From: Arenibacter sp. ARW7G5Y1
GTDB lineage: Bacteria; Bacteroidota; Bacteroidia; Flavobacteriales; Flavobacteriaceae
Assembly: GCF_003201775.1 (NCBI RefSeq)
Contig: NZ_QJJZ01000002.1
Coordinates: 393,925 to 457,924, forward strand
Length of the DNA: 64,000 bases
Reading direction: 5' to 3'
Below the pieces are notes generated by a model. It was given only the letters and a program-made list of their open reading frames with translations, was not told the origin of the DNA and did no database searches. This document shows, piece by piece, positions 53,276 to 62,649 of this stretch; position 1 is the first letter of the stretch; the number at the start of each line of letters is the position of its first letter. Both the position numbers and the translations under genes were made by a program.

Positions 53276-54703
53276 CTACTCCACTTTTCCTGCCTCCCTG
53301 TTGTTGGTACCTTCCAACTCCAGTAGGGAATCCCCCAGTTCATGGCGCATCTCATTTGCCAGGATTTTTATTTGGTCTACCACTTCCGGGTATTCTTCGG
53401 CCAGGTCGTTGGTCTCACTTGCATCTGTTGTAACATCATAAAGTTCTATTTCCTCCATTTCAACCATACGGTATTTCCCTGGTAGCCCATCCCTACCAGG
53501 CTCTTGTCCGTCCATGGTCCTGTAAGTATGGGGGAAGTACATTTTCCATTTTCCATAACGTACGCCCATGAGTTCGTTTATTCTATAGTAAAAGAAATAA
53601 GCTTGCTGTGGGCTTTCTTGGCTTTCCCCGGTGAGCAGGGACAAGGCGCTTTTTCCATCGATAGTTAAGTTGGGCAAGCGAGCTCCTGTTATTTCAGCGA
53701 TGGTAGGCAAAATATCTATGGCCATGACTGGTATGTCTATGGTTTTTCCAGGGGTTATCTTGTTGGGGTATCTCATAATGAAGGGCTCGCGCTGTGCCCC
53801 CTCCCAAGCAGTTCCCTTGCCTTCCCTAAAGGGCAGGGCACTGCCCGCGTGGTTGCCATAGGAAAGCCACGGTCCATTGTCCGAAGTAAAGATAACCACT
53901 GTATTGTCTTCCAGGCCGTTCTTTTTCAAAGCAGCCAATATTTCACCTACGGACCAGTCGATCTCCATGATAACATCCCCGTATAGACCTCTTTTTGATT
54001 TTCCTTTAAATTTATCCGATACAAAGAGTGGTACGTGGGGCTGTGGATGGGGTACATATAGAAAGAAAGGATTGTTTTTGTTCCTGTTGATAAAATCAAC
54101 ACTCCTTTCCGTTATTTGGGTGGTAAGTTGGGATTGCTCCGTAAGCGTATCCAGGACCGTTTCATTTTCATAAAGTGGCAAGGGGCCAAAATTGAATACC
54201 GAACCCTGTTGGGGGTGGTAGGGCCACATATCATTGGAGTAGGGGATGCCAAAGAATTCGTCAAAACCATGTCTCGTTGGTAAGAACTGTGGACTATCGC
54301 CTAAATGCCATTTTCCATAGATGGCGGTTTTATAACCAATATTTTTTAGCATCTCCGCTATGGTCATTTCCGATGCATTTATTCCTGTAGGGCTACCCGG
54401 CCCCAAGGCATTGTGAATGCCAATTCGGTTGGGGTAGCAGCCGGTAAGTATACCTGCCCTTGAAGCGGAACAAATAGGTTGGGCAGAATAAAAACTGGTG
54501 AGTTTTAGCCCCTCTTTTGCCATTTGGTCCAAATGGGGGGTTTCAATATTGGGAGCGCCAAAAGTACCTACATCCTGATACCCCTGATCATCGGTAAAAA
54601 TTAAAATTACATTGGGTGGAATTTCGGGCTTTGATTCTTTTTTCTTTTCCACGCAGGAAAATAAAACCAATGAAAGGAAAAGCAAGCGTAGATTTCTGAA
54701 CAT
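53276..54703 (-). CDS. Sulfatase (S1 family) lipoprotein
   Basis: The 475-residue protein has a lipobox-type leader LFSC (Cys about 17), so it is lipid-anchored. The FGly motif PICSASRAGILTG (C-x-S-R) marks a Cys-type sulfatase needing maturation by an anSME, which is not encoded here. Metal and substrate motifs are VILIFTDDQGYQDVG, KWHLGDSP, FFLYVPHPQPHVP and FTSDNGPW. Flavobacteria use such enzymes to desulfate algal polysaccharides, but no carbohydrate-utilisation genes sit beside it. The exact substrate is unknown. Confidence 0.92.
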   Translation of the reverse strand: MFRNLRLLFLSLVLFSCVEKKKESKPEIPPNVILIFTDDQGYQDVGTFGAPNIETPHLDQMAKEGLKLTSFYSAQPICSASRAGILTGCYPNRIGIHNALGPGSPTGINASEMTIAEMLKNIGYKTAIYGKWHLGDSPQFLPTRHGFDEFFGIPYSNDMWPYHPQQGSVFNFGPLPLYENETVLDTLTEQSQLTTQITERSVDFINRNKNNPFFLYVPHPQPHVPLFVSDKFKGKSKRGLYGDVIMEIDWSVGEILAALKKNGLEDNTVVIFTSDNGPWLSYGNHAGSALPFREGKGTAWEGAQREPFIMRYPNKITPGKTIDIPVMAIDILPTIAEITGARLPNLTIDGKSALSLLTGESQESPQQAYFFYYRINELMGVRYGKWKMYFPHTYRTMDGQEPGRDGLPGKYRMVEMEEIELYDVTTDASETNDLAEEYPEVVDQIKILANEMRHELGDSLLELEGTNNREAGKVE

Positions 54704-54842
54704 TATTTTAGTTTTTGATGTAAGTCCCTATTAGGGAATTTGATAAAGCTAAAATAATATTTTGAAATGTTATGCTCCAATGGCCGAAAGTGCTATGGCA
54801 AAAAATTTTGTAGTGCACCCCTAGGAGAGGTTGTTGTTCTTG

Positions 54843-55430
54843 TTAAGCCCCGTTGTAATAGTTGTTTTTAATGGAATCCATTATTTTTTCACCTTCGGAA
54901 ATGGCCCTTACCAAATTCCAAATATTTTCTGTAATTAAAGGTTTTAAGGGTTGTTCCAACTTTGGGATTTTTGGAAATACGAGTTGTAATTTTTTGTCCC
55001 ATATTTTGTAATATTTCAGTAGGTCATCTGGATATACAACCTTTCGTTTTGTGCCTTCATCAATTCCCCTGAAGGGTTGTGGGATGTTTAGATATCCATA
55101 GTCGTCCGTTAGTTGTTCCCCAATATGTATATCGCGAATGGCCACTTCAAAATCATAGGCGGTGGTAAGGCAATTGGAGTTAAAACTGTGGTTAACGTAT
55201 CTCGCATTGTCCCAACAAAGTATAAATCTTCCCTTATTGTCCCTAAAGGTGTAGGTGTCCAATATGGACTGATAAAGTGGTTCCAGGGATTCAAGTTCGG
55301 CAGGGGTGAATTGGCGGTCCAACTTGTCCAATACCCAGGTTATGGTTCCTGCAGGAATAAATTCTGTGGCTACTACACCATAGCCGATCTCCCTATTGAT
55401 GAATTGTAATTCTGTTTTAGGATGAATCAT
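54843..55430 (-). CDS. SET domain protein-lysine methyltransferase-like protein
   Basis: The 195-residue protein has a compact SET domain: GYGVVATEFIPAGTITWVLD, the SAM/lysine-channel motif YVNHSFNSNC (the 'NHS..pN' signature) and GEQLTDDYGYL (the 'GEel..dYg' signature). The C-terminal half (PDDLLKYYKIWDKK) is unique. Bacterial SET proteins methylate protein lysines in some species; the target here is unknown. Monocistronic. Confidence 0.87.
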   Translation of the reverse strand: MIHPKTELQFINREIGYGVVATEFIPAGTITWVLDKLDRQFTPAELESLEPLYQSILDTYTFRDNKGRFILCWDNARYVNHSFNSNCLTTAYDFEVAIRDIHIGEQLTDDYGYLNIPQPFRGIDEGTKRKVVYPDDLLKYYKIWDKKLQLVFPKIPKLEQPLKPLITENIWNLVRAISEGEKIMDSIKNNYYNGA

Positions 55431-55646
55431 TTTAAGGTATAAAATAATTACGTGAATACTGAATAGTTATTTCAATCTAAGTTTTGCATTACTTTGGACA
55501 GTTCCCTTTTACAAGCAATTTTCCTAACCAAAATGAGGTGGAAAAATTATTTGGATCCGACCCGGTCAATAAGAAATGCAATAAAGAAAGATAGGTAAAA
55601 TTACCATCCGTTTTATAAGGGGGTAAAAATTAAAAAGATGGGGGGG

Positions 55647-56174
55647 TTAGGACAAGTAAAGGTCTACCAACCCCTCAGGTGTGTCAACAAAAATAGTTTT
55701 GTTTTCACGGGCCACCTTAACAATTATCTCATCCCTTACTGGAATAAGCAAATGTTTGCCGTCTTTTTCAAGTTCAAAAAGAGCTTGGGCAGTGGTGTCG
55801 TTTATACTTTGAATGATTCCTATATTGCCATGGACCTTGTCTTCAACGGTAAAGCCAATTACTTCGTGGTAATAAAATTTATTGCCTTTTAATTTGGGCA
55901 AAAATTCAAGGGGAAGATATATTTCGGAGCCCATTACCTTGTCTGCGTCCGATTCATCGGCAACCTCCTCAAATCGCACTCGTAAGAGACTGGATTTGTG
56001 AAGTTGGCTTTTTTCAATAAAAAAAGGAACCAGATTGTTTCCGAGGGAAACGAATACTGATTCCAGTTTTTCGTACAATTCGGGTTCATCGGTATCCAAT
56101 TTAATGAGTACCTCACCCTTAAAGCTATGTTTGGAAACGATTTTACCGAGGTAGAAACATTCTTCCTTTGTCAT
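55647..56174 (-). CDS. rimM: Ribosome maturation factor RimM
   Basis: The 175-residue protein has the RimM barrel domain (YLGKIVSKHSFKGEVLIKLDTDEPELYEKLESVFV) and PRC-barrel domain (FYYHEVIGFTVEDKVHGNIGIIQSI, LLIPVRDEIIVKV). It binds S19 and helps mature the head of the small subunit. It lies 13 bp after rpsP on the same strand, the usual pair. Confidence 0.96.
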   Translation of the reverse strand: MTKEECFYLGKIVSKHSFKGEVLIKLDTDEPELYEKLESVFVSLGNNLVPFFIEKSQLHKSSLLRVRFEEVADESDADKVMGSEIYLPLEFLPKLKGNKFYYHEVIGFTVEDKVHGNIGIIQSINDTTAQALFELEKDGKHLLIPVRDEIIVKVARENKTIFVDTPEGLVDLYLS

Positions 56175-56187
56175 CGTTTATAATTAG

Positions 56188-56766
56188 CTATTCTTTTTCT
56201 TTAGTCTCTTCAGGAGCTTCTGCAGGTGCAGCCGTTTCTTCAGGAGCGGCCGCTTCGGCAACTTCTTCCACTATGGGAGCAGTTTCTTCAATGACTTCTT
56301 CAGCTGCAGGTGCCTCAGCTTCGGCAGCAGCGGCGATACGTTTTTCGTTCACCTCTTTTTCAGCTTTTAAAGCCTTAGCTCTAGCGTCGGCTTCCGCCTT
56401 GGCCAAACTATCTACCTTGGAACCAACAATATTTGCTTTTTCTTCCAACCAAGCATTGAATTTTTCTTCAACTTGCTCTTCGGTCAAGGCGCCTTTACGA
56501 ACACCGCCTAATAAATGGTGCTTTAAAAGTACTCCTTTGTATGATAAAATTCTTTTTGCAGTTTCAGAAGGCTGTGCGCCGTTCTGTAGCCATTTTACGG
56601 AACTGTCAACATCCAATTCTATGGTTGCAGGGTTGGTATTTGGATTGTAGATACCTAATTTTTCCAAGTATTTACCATCTCTTTTGGCGCGGGAATCCGC
56701 AGCTACTACCCAATAAAAAGGTTTTCCTTTTTTTCCGTGTCTTTGTAATCTAATTCTAACTGGCAT
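56188..56766 (-). CDS. rpsP: 30S ribosomal protein S16 with long acidic tail
   Basis: The first 80 residues are S16: MPVRIRLQRHGKKGKPFYWVVAADSR, GKYLEKLGIYNPNTNPATIELD and WLQNGAQPSETAKRIL. The remaining part (to residue 192) is helix-forming and then an Ala/Glu/Pro-rich acidic tail from about residue 135. Most bacterial S16 proteins are 80-100 residues, so the tail is lineage-specific and probably projects from the subunit. It heads the rpsP-rimM unit from a TATATTTG promoter. Confidence 0.95.
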   Translation of the reverse strand: MPVRIRLQRHGKKGKPFYWVVAADSRAKRDGKYLEKLGIYNPNTNPATIELDVDSSVKWLQNGAQPSETAKRILSYKGVLLKHHLLGGVRKGALTEEQVEEKFNAWLEEKANIVGSKVDSLAKAEADARAKALKAEKEVNEKRIAAAAEAEAPAAEEVIEETAPIVEEVAEAAAPEETAAPAEAPEETKEKE

Positions 56767-56839
56767 ATCACATTAATTTGTAGGGTGCCCGACCCTTGGT
56801 TATTAATTCTTTATTCGCTAGGTTCTTCCTAAGCGGGTG

Positions 56840-56847
56840 CAAATATA
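56840..56847 (-). promoter_or_regulatory. Promoter -7 box of rpsP
   Basis: On the minus strand TATATTTG fits TAnnTTTG, 74 bp before the ATG; TTTG at 56870-56873 could be the -33 element with a 22-bp spacer. Confidence 0.55.
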
Positions 56848-56884
56848 ATATTTCTTTTTATGTGGTTGTCAAATATTTGGGCAA

Positions 56885-57531
56885 AAATTTAATTTATGTG
56901 TGCAAATAGCTTAACATTTCTTTAGAAAGGCTGTTAAACTTGTGTCGAGGCCAATTTTGAATTTGGAGTTGTGTACAATTCATATAGTTTATTACAAGGG
57001 CTGGCAAAGGTCGCTCCCATAATGTCCAATTAAAAATGATGAGAGGTAAAATGATGTATTCGGAAAAATCTCAAAAGGGGTTAACCTACCTATTGGTAAA
57101 AAATTATGATGCCGAAAAGGGATATATATCTGCAATAGGTAAAATAAACAATCAATAGGTGCTTAAAGGACAAGGCCAAACTACTTGGGAAATTGCCAGC
57201 AAAGGGCGGAAGCCTAAAATTGGATATGCACAGGCTGTGGATGAAGCTTAAATTTGCCCTGGACTTCAAAGAAAGAGGACAACTGATGGAAGAGGTAGGG
57301 TGAGGGGGGTATAATGGGATTTAATGTAAAAGGGAATTTGTGCTTCCGCCATCCACTAAGGGTATGAAACAGCATAGGGTTCAAATGTTTGGGAATAACA
57401 AAGTGGAAGCAGATGATTCCATCCGCTTCCATGCATTTGTGAACGTTGATAACTCCTGATAAATGCCCTTTAGCTTTAGGCGCTATTTCCTTATTTTTAC
57501 CACTTCCAATCCCATCATATAAAATCGCTCT
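56885..57531. other. Long spacer upstream of dnaE
   Basis: No gene is supported in these 650 bases. A 40-codon frame at 57036-57158 on the plus strand has no recognised family and no promoter box. No RNA, repeat or strong hairpin was seen. It may hold decayed sequence or the dnaE control region. Confidence 0.4.
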
Positions 57532-60500
57532 ATGTACCTTATTTTTGATACGGAAACTACTGGATTACCCAAACGTTGGGATGCCCCTTATACGGATACC
57601 GACAATTGGCCCCGCTGTATACAGATTGCATGGCAGTTGCACGATGATATGGGCAGGCTTTTGGAAAGTCAGGATTATTTGGTGCAGCCAGATGGATTCA
57701 ATATACCTTATGACGCCGAACAAATTCATGGAATATCCACGGAATTGGCACAACAAAACGGTATTCCGATCGGAGAGGTTTTGGAGAAATTCAATACGGC
57801 ACTTTCCAAAACAAAGTTTGTAGTTGGCCAGAATGTGGGATTCGACCTTAATATTATGGGGGCTGAATTCCATCGGTACCAAGTTGAAAATTCGTTACAG
57901 GAATTGCCAGTACTGGATACCTGTACCGAACATACGGCCCAATTATGTCAGATTCCCGGGGGGCGGGGCGGTAAGTTTAAATTACCGACCTTAACGGAAT
58001 TGCATCAATACTTGTTTGGAGAGCCTTTTGGGGAAGCGCACAATGCCACGGCCGATGTGGAGGCAACCACTCGTTGCTTCTTGGAATTGGTTCGTAAACA
58101 GGAATATACGGCCGAACAATTGGATGTTCAGCCCGATTATTTTAAGAATTTCTCCGAGGCCAATCCCCAGGAAATACAATTGATAGGCTTAAAGCACATC
58201 AACCTAAAAAAGGCATCAAAAAAAATAGCCGATGCATTATGGGAGAAAGATACAGGTGGGGTTTCCAAGGAAGAGATAAAAGAAAATTTGGCCACCTTGG
58301 AGGCCGCAAACTTTGCCCACCTCCATAACCATACACAGTTTTCCATTCTGCAGTCTACCATTAGTATTCCTGCCTTGATCTCGGCTACAGCAAAGGCCAA
58401 GATGCCAGCGGTAGCGATGACCGATCATGCGAACATGATGGGAGCCTTTCATTTTGTTAATGGGGTTATTAACCACAACAAGGGAGTTGTTGCCAGGAAC
58501 GAAGAAAATTTAAAGCGTTATGAAGCCACTATCAACGGAACCTTGGAAGAAGGCCAAGAACCGTTGCAGGAACTTCCGGAACCAGAGTTGGAGATTACGC
58601 CGATTATAGGCTGTGAATTTCAAGTCTGTGAAGATCATACCAATAAATCCCAGAAGGATAATGGGTATCAAATAGTAATGCTCGCCAAAAACAAAAATGG
58701 GTATTTGAATTTGGCAAAAATGTCCTCCATTGCTTTCGTGGAAGGGAAGTATTATGTACCGCGTATAGATAAGAAGGTCATAGAGCAATACAAGGAGGAT
58801 ATCATTGTCCTAACGGGGAATCTTTATGGGGAAGTGCCCAGTAAGGTCTTAAATGTTGGGGAGAACCAGGCGGAAGAAGCCTTGTTGTGGTGGAAGGAGA
58901 CCTTTGGGGATGACCTTTACATGGAAATTATGCGCCACGGTCAGGAGGATGAAGACCGAGTAAACCAGGTGTTGATACAGTTTGCCCAAAAGCACAATAT
59001 AAAATTGGTTGCTACCAACAATACCTATTACCTGGAAAAGGAGAATGCGCATGCCCATGATATTTTACTATGTGTAAAGGATGGTGAAAAACAGGCTACT
59101 CCTATAGGTCGAGGGAGAGGTTACCGATATGGCCTGCCCAATCAGGAATATTACTTTAAGTCCCCTGATGAAATGAAGGACCTCTTCAAGGATATTCCTG
59201 AGGCCATTACCAATATTCAGGAGGTTATAGACAAGGTAGAGACATTTACCCTTGCCCGTGACGTGTTATTGCCTGCTTTTGATATTCCGGAGGAGTTTAG
59301 GTTTGAAGAAGATAAGTTGGATGGTGGTAAACGGGGTGAGAATAAATATCTTAGACACATAACTTATGAAGGGGCTAAAAAAAGATATGGTGAGATTACC
59401 CCTGAAATTGATGAGCGACTCGATTTTGAGCTTAAGGTAATTGAGAAGACCGGATATCCGGGTTATTTCCTGATTGTGGAGGATTTTATCCGGGCCGCAC
59501 GTAATATGGATGTATCGGTTGGTCCTGGTCGGGGTTCCGCAGCGGGGTCTGCCGTTGCTTATTGCTTATGGATAACCAATTTGGACCCTATTAAGTACGA
59601 TCTACTTTTTGAGAGATTCCTAAATCCAGATCGTGTGTCCATGCCCGATATCGATATCGATTTTGATGACGAAGGCCGTGGTAGGGTAATGGATTATGTG
59701 ATCAATAAATACGGATCCAATCAGGTGGCCCAGATCATTACCTATGGTACCATGGCAGCAAAGTCATCCATTAGGGATACGGCACGGGCCTTGGATCTGC
59801 CGCTGGGGGATGCGGATCGTATGGCCAAACTGATTCCCAATATGTCCAAGTTAAAGAAGATCATTGGGGTAGACGAAAAAACTTTAAAGGAAAAATTCAA
59901 TAGCGAGGAACTGATAAAAATCAATGAGTTGCTGGCGATCTCCGAGGGTGATGGTCTGGAATCTGAAACCCTGAATCAGGCGTATATTTTGGAGGGTTCC
60001 GTACGTAACACCGGTATACACGCCTGTGGGGTGATTATTACGCCCGATGATATTACCAAGTTCGTCCCTGTGGCCTTGGCGAAGGATTCCGATATGTATT
60101 GTACCCAGTTCGACAACTCGGTGGTGGAAAGTGCTGGATTGCTAAAGATGGATTTCCTGGGGTTAAAAACCTTGACCCTTATCAAGGATACCGTAAAAAT
60201 AGTAAAGGCCAAACACGGTATAGAATTGGATCCGGAGAATTTTCCCTTGGACGACGAAAAGACTTACGAGCTTTTCCAGCGTGGGGAAACCGTAGGGGTG
60301 TTTCAATATGAATCTCCCGGCATGCAAAAACACATGCGGGCGTTAAAACCTACCGTTTTTGCAGATCTTATAGCCATGAACGCTTTGTACCGTCCAGGCC
60401 CCATGGAATATATTCCCAGTTTCATTGCCCGTAAGCACGGTACGGAAGAAATTATATATGACCTTGATGCCTGTGAGGAATATTTAGCGGAAACCTACGG

Positions 60501-61968
60501 AATTACAGTATACCAGGAGCAGGTGATGCTACTTTCTCAAAAGCTTGCCGATTTTACCAAGGGCGAGGCGGATGTTTTGCGTAAGGCGATGGGGAAGAAG
60601 CAGAAGCATGTCTTGGACAAAATGAAGCCACAGTTTATAAAACAGGCTTCGGAAAAAGGTCATCCCGTAGACAAGTTGGAGAAGATTTGGAAGGATTGGG
60701 AGGCATTTGCAGCCTATGCATTTAACAAATCGCATTCTACCTGTTACGCTTGGATTGCCTATCAGACAGCATATTGTAAAGCACATTACCCAGCAGAATA
60801 TATGGCGGCCGTGCTTTCCAATAACATGAACGACATAAAGCAGGTTACCTTCTTTATGGAAGAGTGTAAACGCATGGGGCTGGAAGTATTGGGGCCAGAT
60901 GTAAACGAATCTTATTATAAGTTTGCGGTAAACGATGCCGGTGCAGTGCGGTTTGGCATGGGAGCTGTAAAAGGGGTTGGCCGTGGTGCGGTGGAAACCA
61001 TCGTGGAGAATAGAAAGAAAGACGGACCATATAAATCTGTTTTTGACCTGGCCAAACGCATCGATCTAAGAGCAGCGAATAAAAAGGCTTTTGAGAATTT
61101 GGCGGTGGCCGGTGGCTTCGATTCCTTTGGGGATACACATAGAGCTCAATATTTTTATGATGAAGGGGACGGAATTACCTTTTTGGAAAAAGCCATGAAA
61201 TATGGGGCCAAATTTCAAGAGAATGAGAATTCCTCACAAGTGAGTTTGTTTGGCGATACCAGTAACGTGCAGATTCCGGAACCCGTGGTGCCTCCCTGTG
61301 AGGAATGGGGTACTATGGGGAAATTGCGAAGGGAAAAAGAAGTAGTGGGAATTTATATTTCCGGCCATCCCTTGGACGATTTTAATGCAGAAATAAAGGC
61401 TTTCTGCAATGCGAGCCTCTCCAATTTAAATGATTTGGAGGCAATAGTCAATAGAGAGGTGTCCTTTGCTGGGGTCATAACCGATGTGCAGCATAGGGTT
61501 TCTAAAAATGGCAAGGGATGGGCCATGTTCACTATGGAGGATTATACGGATACCTTTGAATTTAGAATGTTTGGGGAAGAGTATTTAAAGTACCGCCATT
61601 TCTTGATGATCAATTCTTTCGCCTATGTCAAAGTGTTTGTGCGCGAAGGCTGGGTAAACCGTGATACCGGTAAAAAAGGAGATCCCAGAATGCAGTTTAA
61701 TATGATCATGATGTTGCAGGACGTGATGGAAACCTTTGCCAAAAAACTCACCATTAAGTTGGATATATCCCAACTGAAGGAGGAAAGCATATTGGACCTT
61801 AAGGATACTTTGGTCTCACATCAGGGGAATCATCCCTTAAGTTTTGTGGTATACGAGATGGAGGAGCAGATAAAAGTAAATATGACCAGTAGAAAACAAA
61901 AAATTCAAATATCGAGTGAATTACTCCTGCAGCTCAATGAAAAGGATGTACATTACAAGTTGAATTAA
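57532..61968 (+). CDS. dnaE: DNA polymerase III alpha subunit with N-terminal proofreading domain
   Basis: The protein has 1478 residues. Residues 1-185 form a DnaQ-type DEDDh exonuclease with all motifs intact: LIFDTETTGLP (D-x-E), VVGQNVGFDLNIMG (Asp) and HNATADVEAT (His/Asp). The PHP domain follows (FAHLHNHTQFSIL, AMTDHANM). The C-family palm has SVGPGRGSAAGSAVAYCL and PDIDIDFDDEGR (catalytic Asp trio). The helix-hairpin-helix, beta-binding and OB parts end with DVQHRVSKNGKGWAMFTMEDYTD. It is the replicative polymerase; the fused exonuclease suggests built-in proofreading. Stand-alone gene. Confidence 0.95.
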   Translation: MYLIFDTETTGLPKRWDAPYTDTDNWPRCIQIAWQLHDDMGRLLESQDYLVQPDGFNIPYDAEQIHGISTELAQQNGIPIGEVLEKFNTALSKTKFVVGQNVGFDLNIMGAEFHRYQVENSLQELPVLDTCTEHTAQLCQIPGGRGGKFKLPTLTELHQYLFGEPFGEAHNATADVEATTRCFLELVRKQEYTAEQLDVQPDYFKNFSEANPQEIQLIGLKHINLKKASKKIADALWEKDTGGVSKEEIKENLATLEAANFAHLHNHTQFSILQSTISIPALISATAKAKMPAVAMTDHANMMGAFHFVNGVINHNKGVVARNEENLKRYEATINGTLEEGQEPLQELPEPELEITPIIGCEFQVCEDHTNKSQKDNGYQIVMLAKNKNGYLNLAKMSSIAFVEGKYYVPRIDKKVIEQYKEDIIVLTGNLYGEVPSKVLNVGENQAEEALLWWKETFGDDLYMEIMRHGQEDEDRVNQVLIQFAQKHNIKLVATNNTYYLEKENAHAHDILLCVKDGEKQATPIGRGRGYRYGLPNQEYYFKSPDEMKDLFKDIPEAITNIQEVIDKVETFTLARDVLLPAFDIPEEFRFEEDKLDGGKRGENKYLRHITYEGAKKRYGEITPEIDERLDFELKVIEKTGYPGYFLIVEDFIRAARNMDVSVGPGRGSAAGSAVAYCLWITNLDPIKYDLLFERFLNPDRVSMPDIDIDFDDEGRGRVMDYVINKYGSNQVAQIITYGTMAAKSSIRDTARALDLPLGDADRMAKLIPNMSKLKKIIGVDEKTLKEKFNSEELIKINELLAISEGDGLESETLNQAYILEGSVRNTGIHACGVIITPDDITKFVPVALAKDSDMYCTQFDNSVVESAGLLKMDFLGLKTLTLIKDTVKIVKAKHGIELDPENFPLDDEKTYELFQRGETVGVFQYESPGMQKHMRALKPTVFADLIAMNALYRPGPMEYIPSFIARKHGTEEIIYDLDACEEYLAETYGITVYQEQVMLLSQKLADFTKGEADVLRKAMGKKQKHVLDKMKPQFIKQASEKGHPVDKLEKIWKDWEAFAAYAFNKSHSTCYAWIAYQTAYCKAHYPAEYMAAVLSNNMNDIKQVTFFMEECKRMGLEVLGPDVNESYYKFAVNDAGAVRFGMGAVKGVGRGAVETIVENRKKDGPYKSVFDLAKRIDLRAANKKAFENLAVAGGFDSFGDTHRAQYFYDEGDGITFLEKAMKYGAKFQENENSSQVSLFGDTSNVQIPEPVVPPCEEWGTMGKLRREKEVVGIYISGHPLDDFNAEIKAFCNASLSNLNDLEAIVNREVSFAGVITDVQHRVSKNGKGWAMFTMEDYTDTFEFRMFGEEYLKYRHFLMINSFAYVKVFVREGWVNRDTGKKGDPRMQFNMIMMLQDVMETFAKKLTIKLDISQLKEESILDLKDTLVSHQGNHPLSFVVYEMEEQIKVNMTSRKQKIQISSELLLQLNEKDVHYKLN

Positions 61969-62101
61969 ATGTTTTGTAGTTGATGAATGGGAAGGTGGGG
62001 AATATCACCTAAGTCCAAAGTGTTAAAAAGAATAGGTTTTATCAATTTGACCATAGTTAAAACGAATATATCGTTAGTAAGGAAAAGGCAAAATAATTGT
62101 C

Positions 62102-62109
62102 TAAATTTG
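62102..62109 (+). promoter_or_regulatory. Promoter -7 box of trxA
   Basis: TAAATTTG fits TAnnTTTG, 24 bp before the trxA ATG and after the dnaE stop. Confidence 0.55.
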
Positions 62110-62133
62110 TATAATATTTAAAAATAACGAAAC

Positions 62134-62451
62134 ATGGCATTAGAAATAACAGATGCTACTTTTGATGAAGTAGTTTTAAAAAGTGATAAACCGGTAGTAG
62201 TGGATTTTTGGGCCGCATGGTGTGGTCCTTGTAGAATGGTAGGTCCTATTATCGATGAGGTAAGTACCGAGTATGATGGTAAGGCCGTTGTTGGTAAGGT
62301 AGATGTGGACGCCAATCAAGAGTTTGCCGCTAAGTACGGCGTAAGAAATATCCCCACGGTATTGGTGTTTAAAAATGGTGAAATAGTGAACAGACAGGTT
62401 GGTGTTTCCCCTAAAAAGGTTTATACCGATGCAATTGATGCATTGCTGTAG
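62134..62451 (+). CDS. trxA: Thioredoxin
   Basis: This is a 105-residue cytoplasmic thioredoxin with VVVDFWAAWCGPCRMVGPII (the WCGPC redox centre), the cis-Pro loop VRNIPTVLVFKNGEIV and the usual C-terminal helix. It reduces protein disulfides. It has its own promoter and terminator, so it is monocistronic. Confidence 0.97.
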   Translation: MALEITDATFDEVVLKSDKPVVVDFWAAWCGPCRMVGPIIDEVSTEYDGKAVVGKVDVDANQEFAAKYGVRNIPTVLVFKNGEIVNRQVGVSPKKVYTDAIDALL

Positions 62452-62492
62452 CCTACACTGATTTCCGAATAGGAATAAAAAGTTGAAAAAAG

Positions 62493-62516
62493 ATCCTGCT
62501 TTAGCGGGATTTTTTT
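62493..62516 (+). terminator. Intrinsic terminator after trxA
   Basis: ATCCTGC-TTTA-GCGGGAT hairpin followed by seven T residues. Confidence 0.85.
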
Positions 62517-62649
62517 ATGCCCAATTTTCAAGGAATATAATATTTGAAACCTAGAAAAAAAGGAGTTGACTACCAATTAATTAGTTTGGTCTCCCTTTTT
62601 TTGGCTTTTCTATTTTTTAACCCGGCCATATCTTCATTATCTTAGCATT

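Noticed and set aside
57036..57158. 40-codon plus-strand frame upstream of dnaE
   Set aside because: There is no promoter box, no family resemblance and no conserved context; it is listed only within the spacer note.
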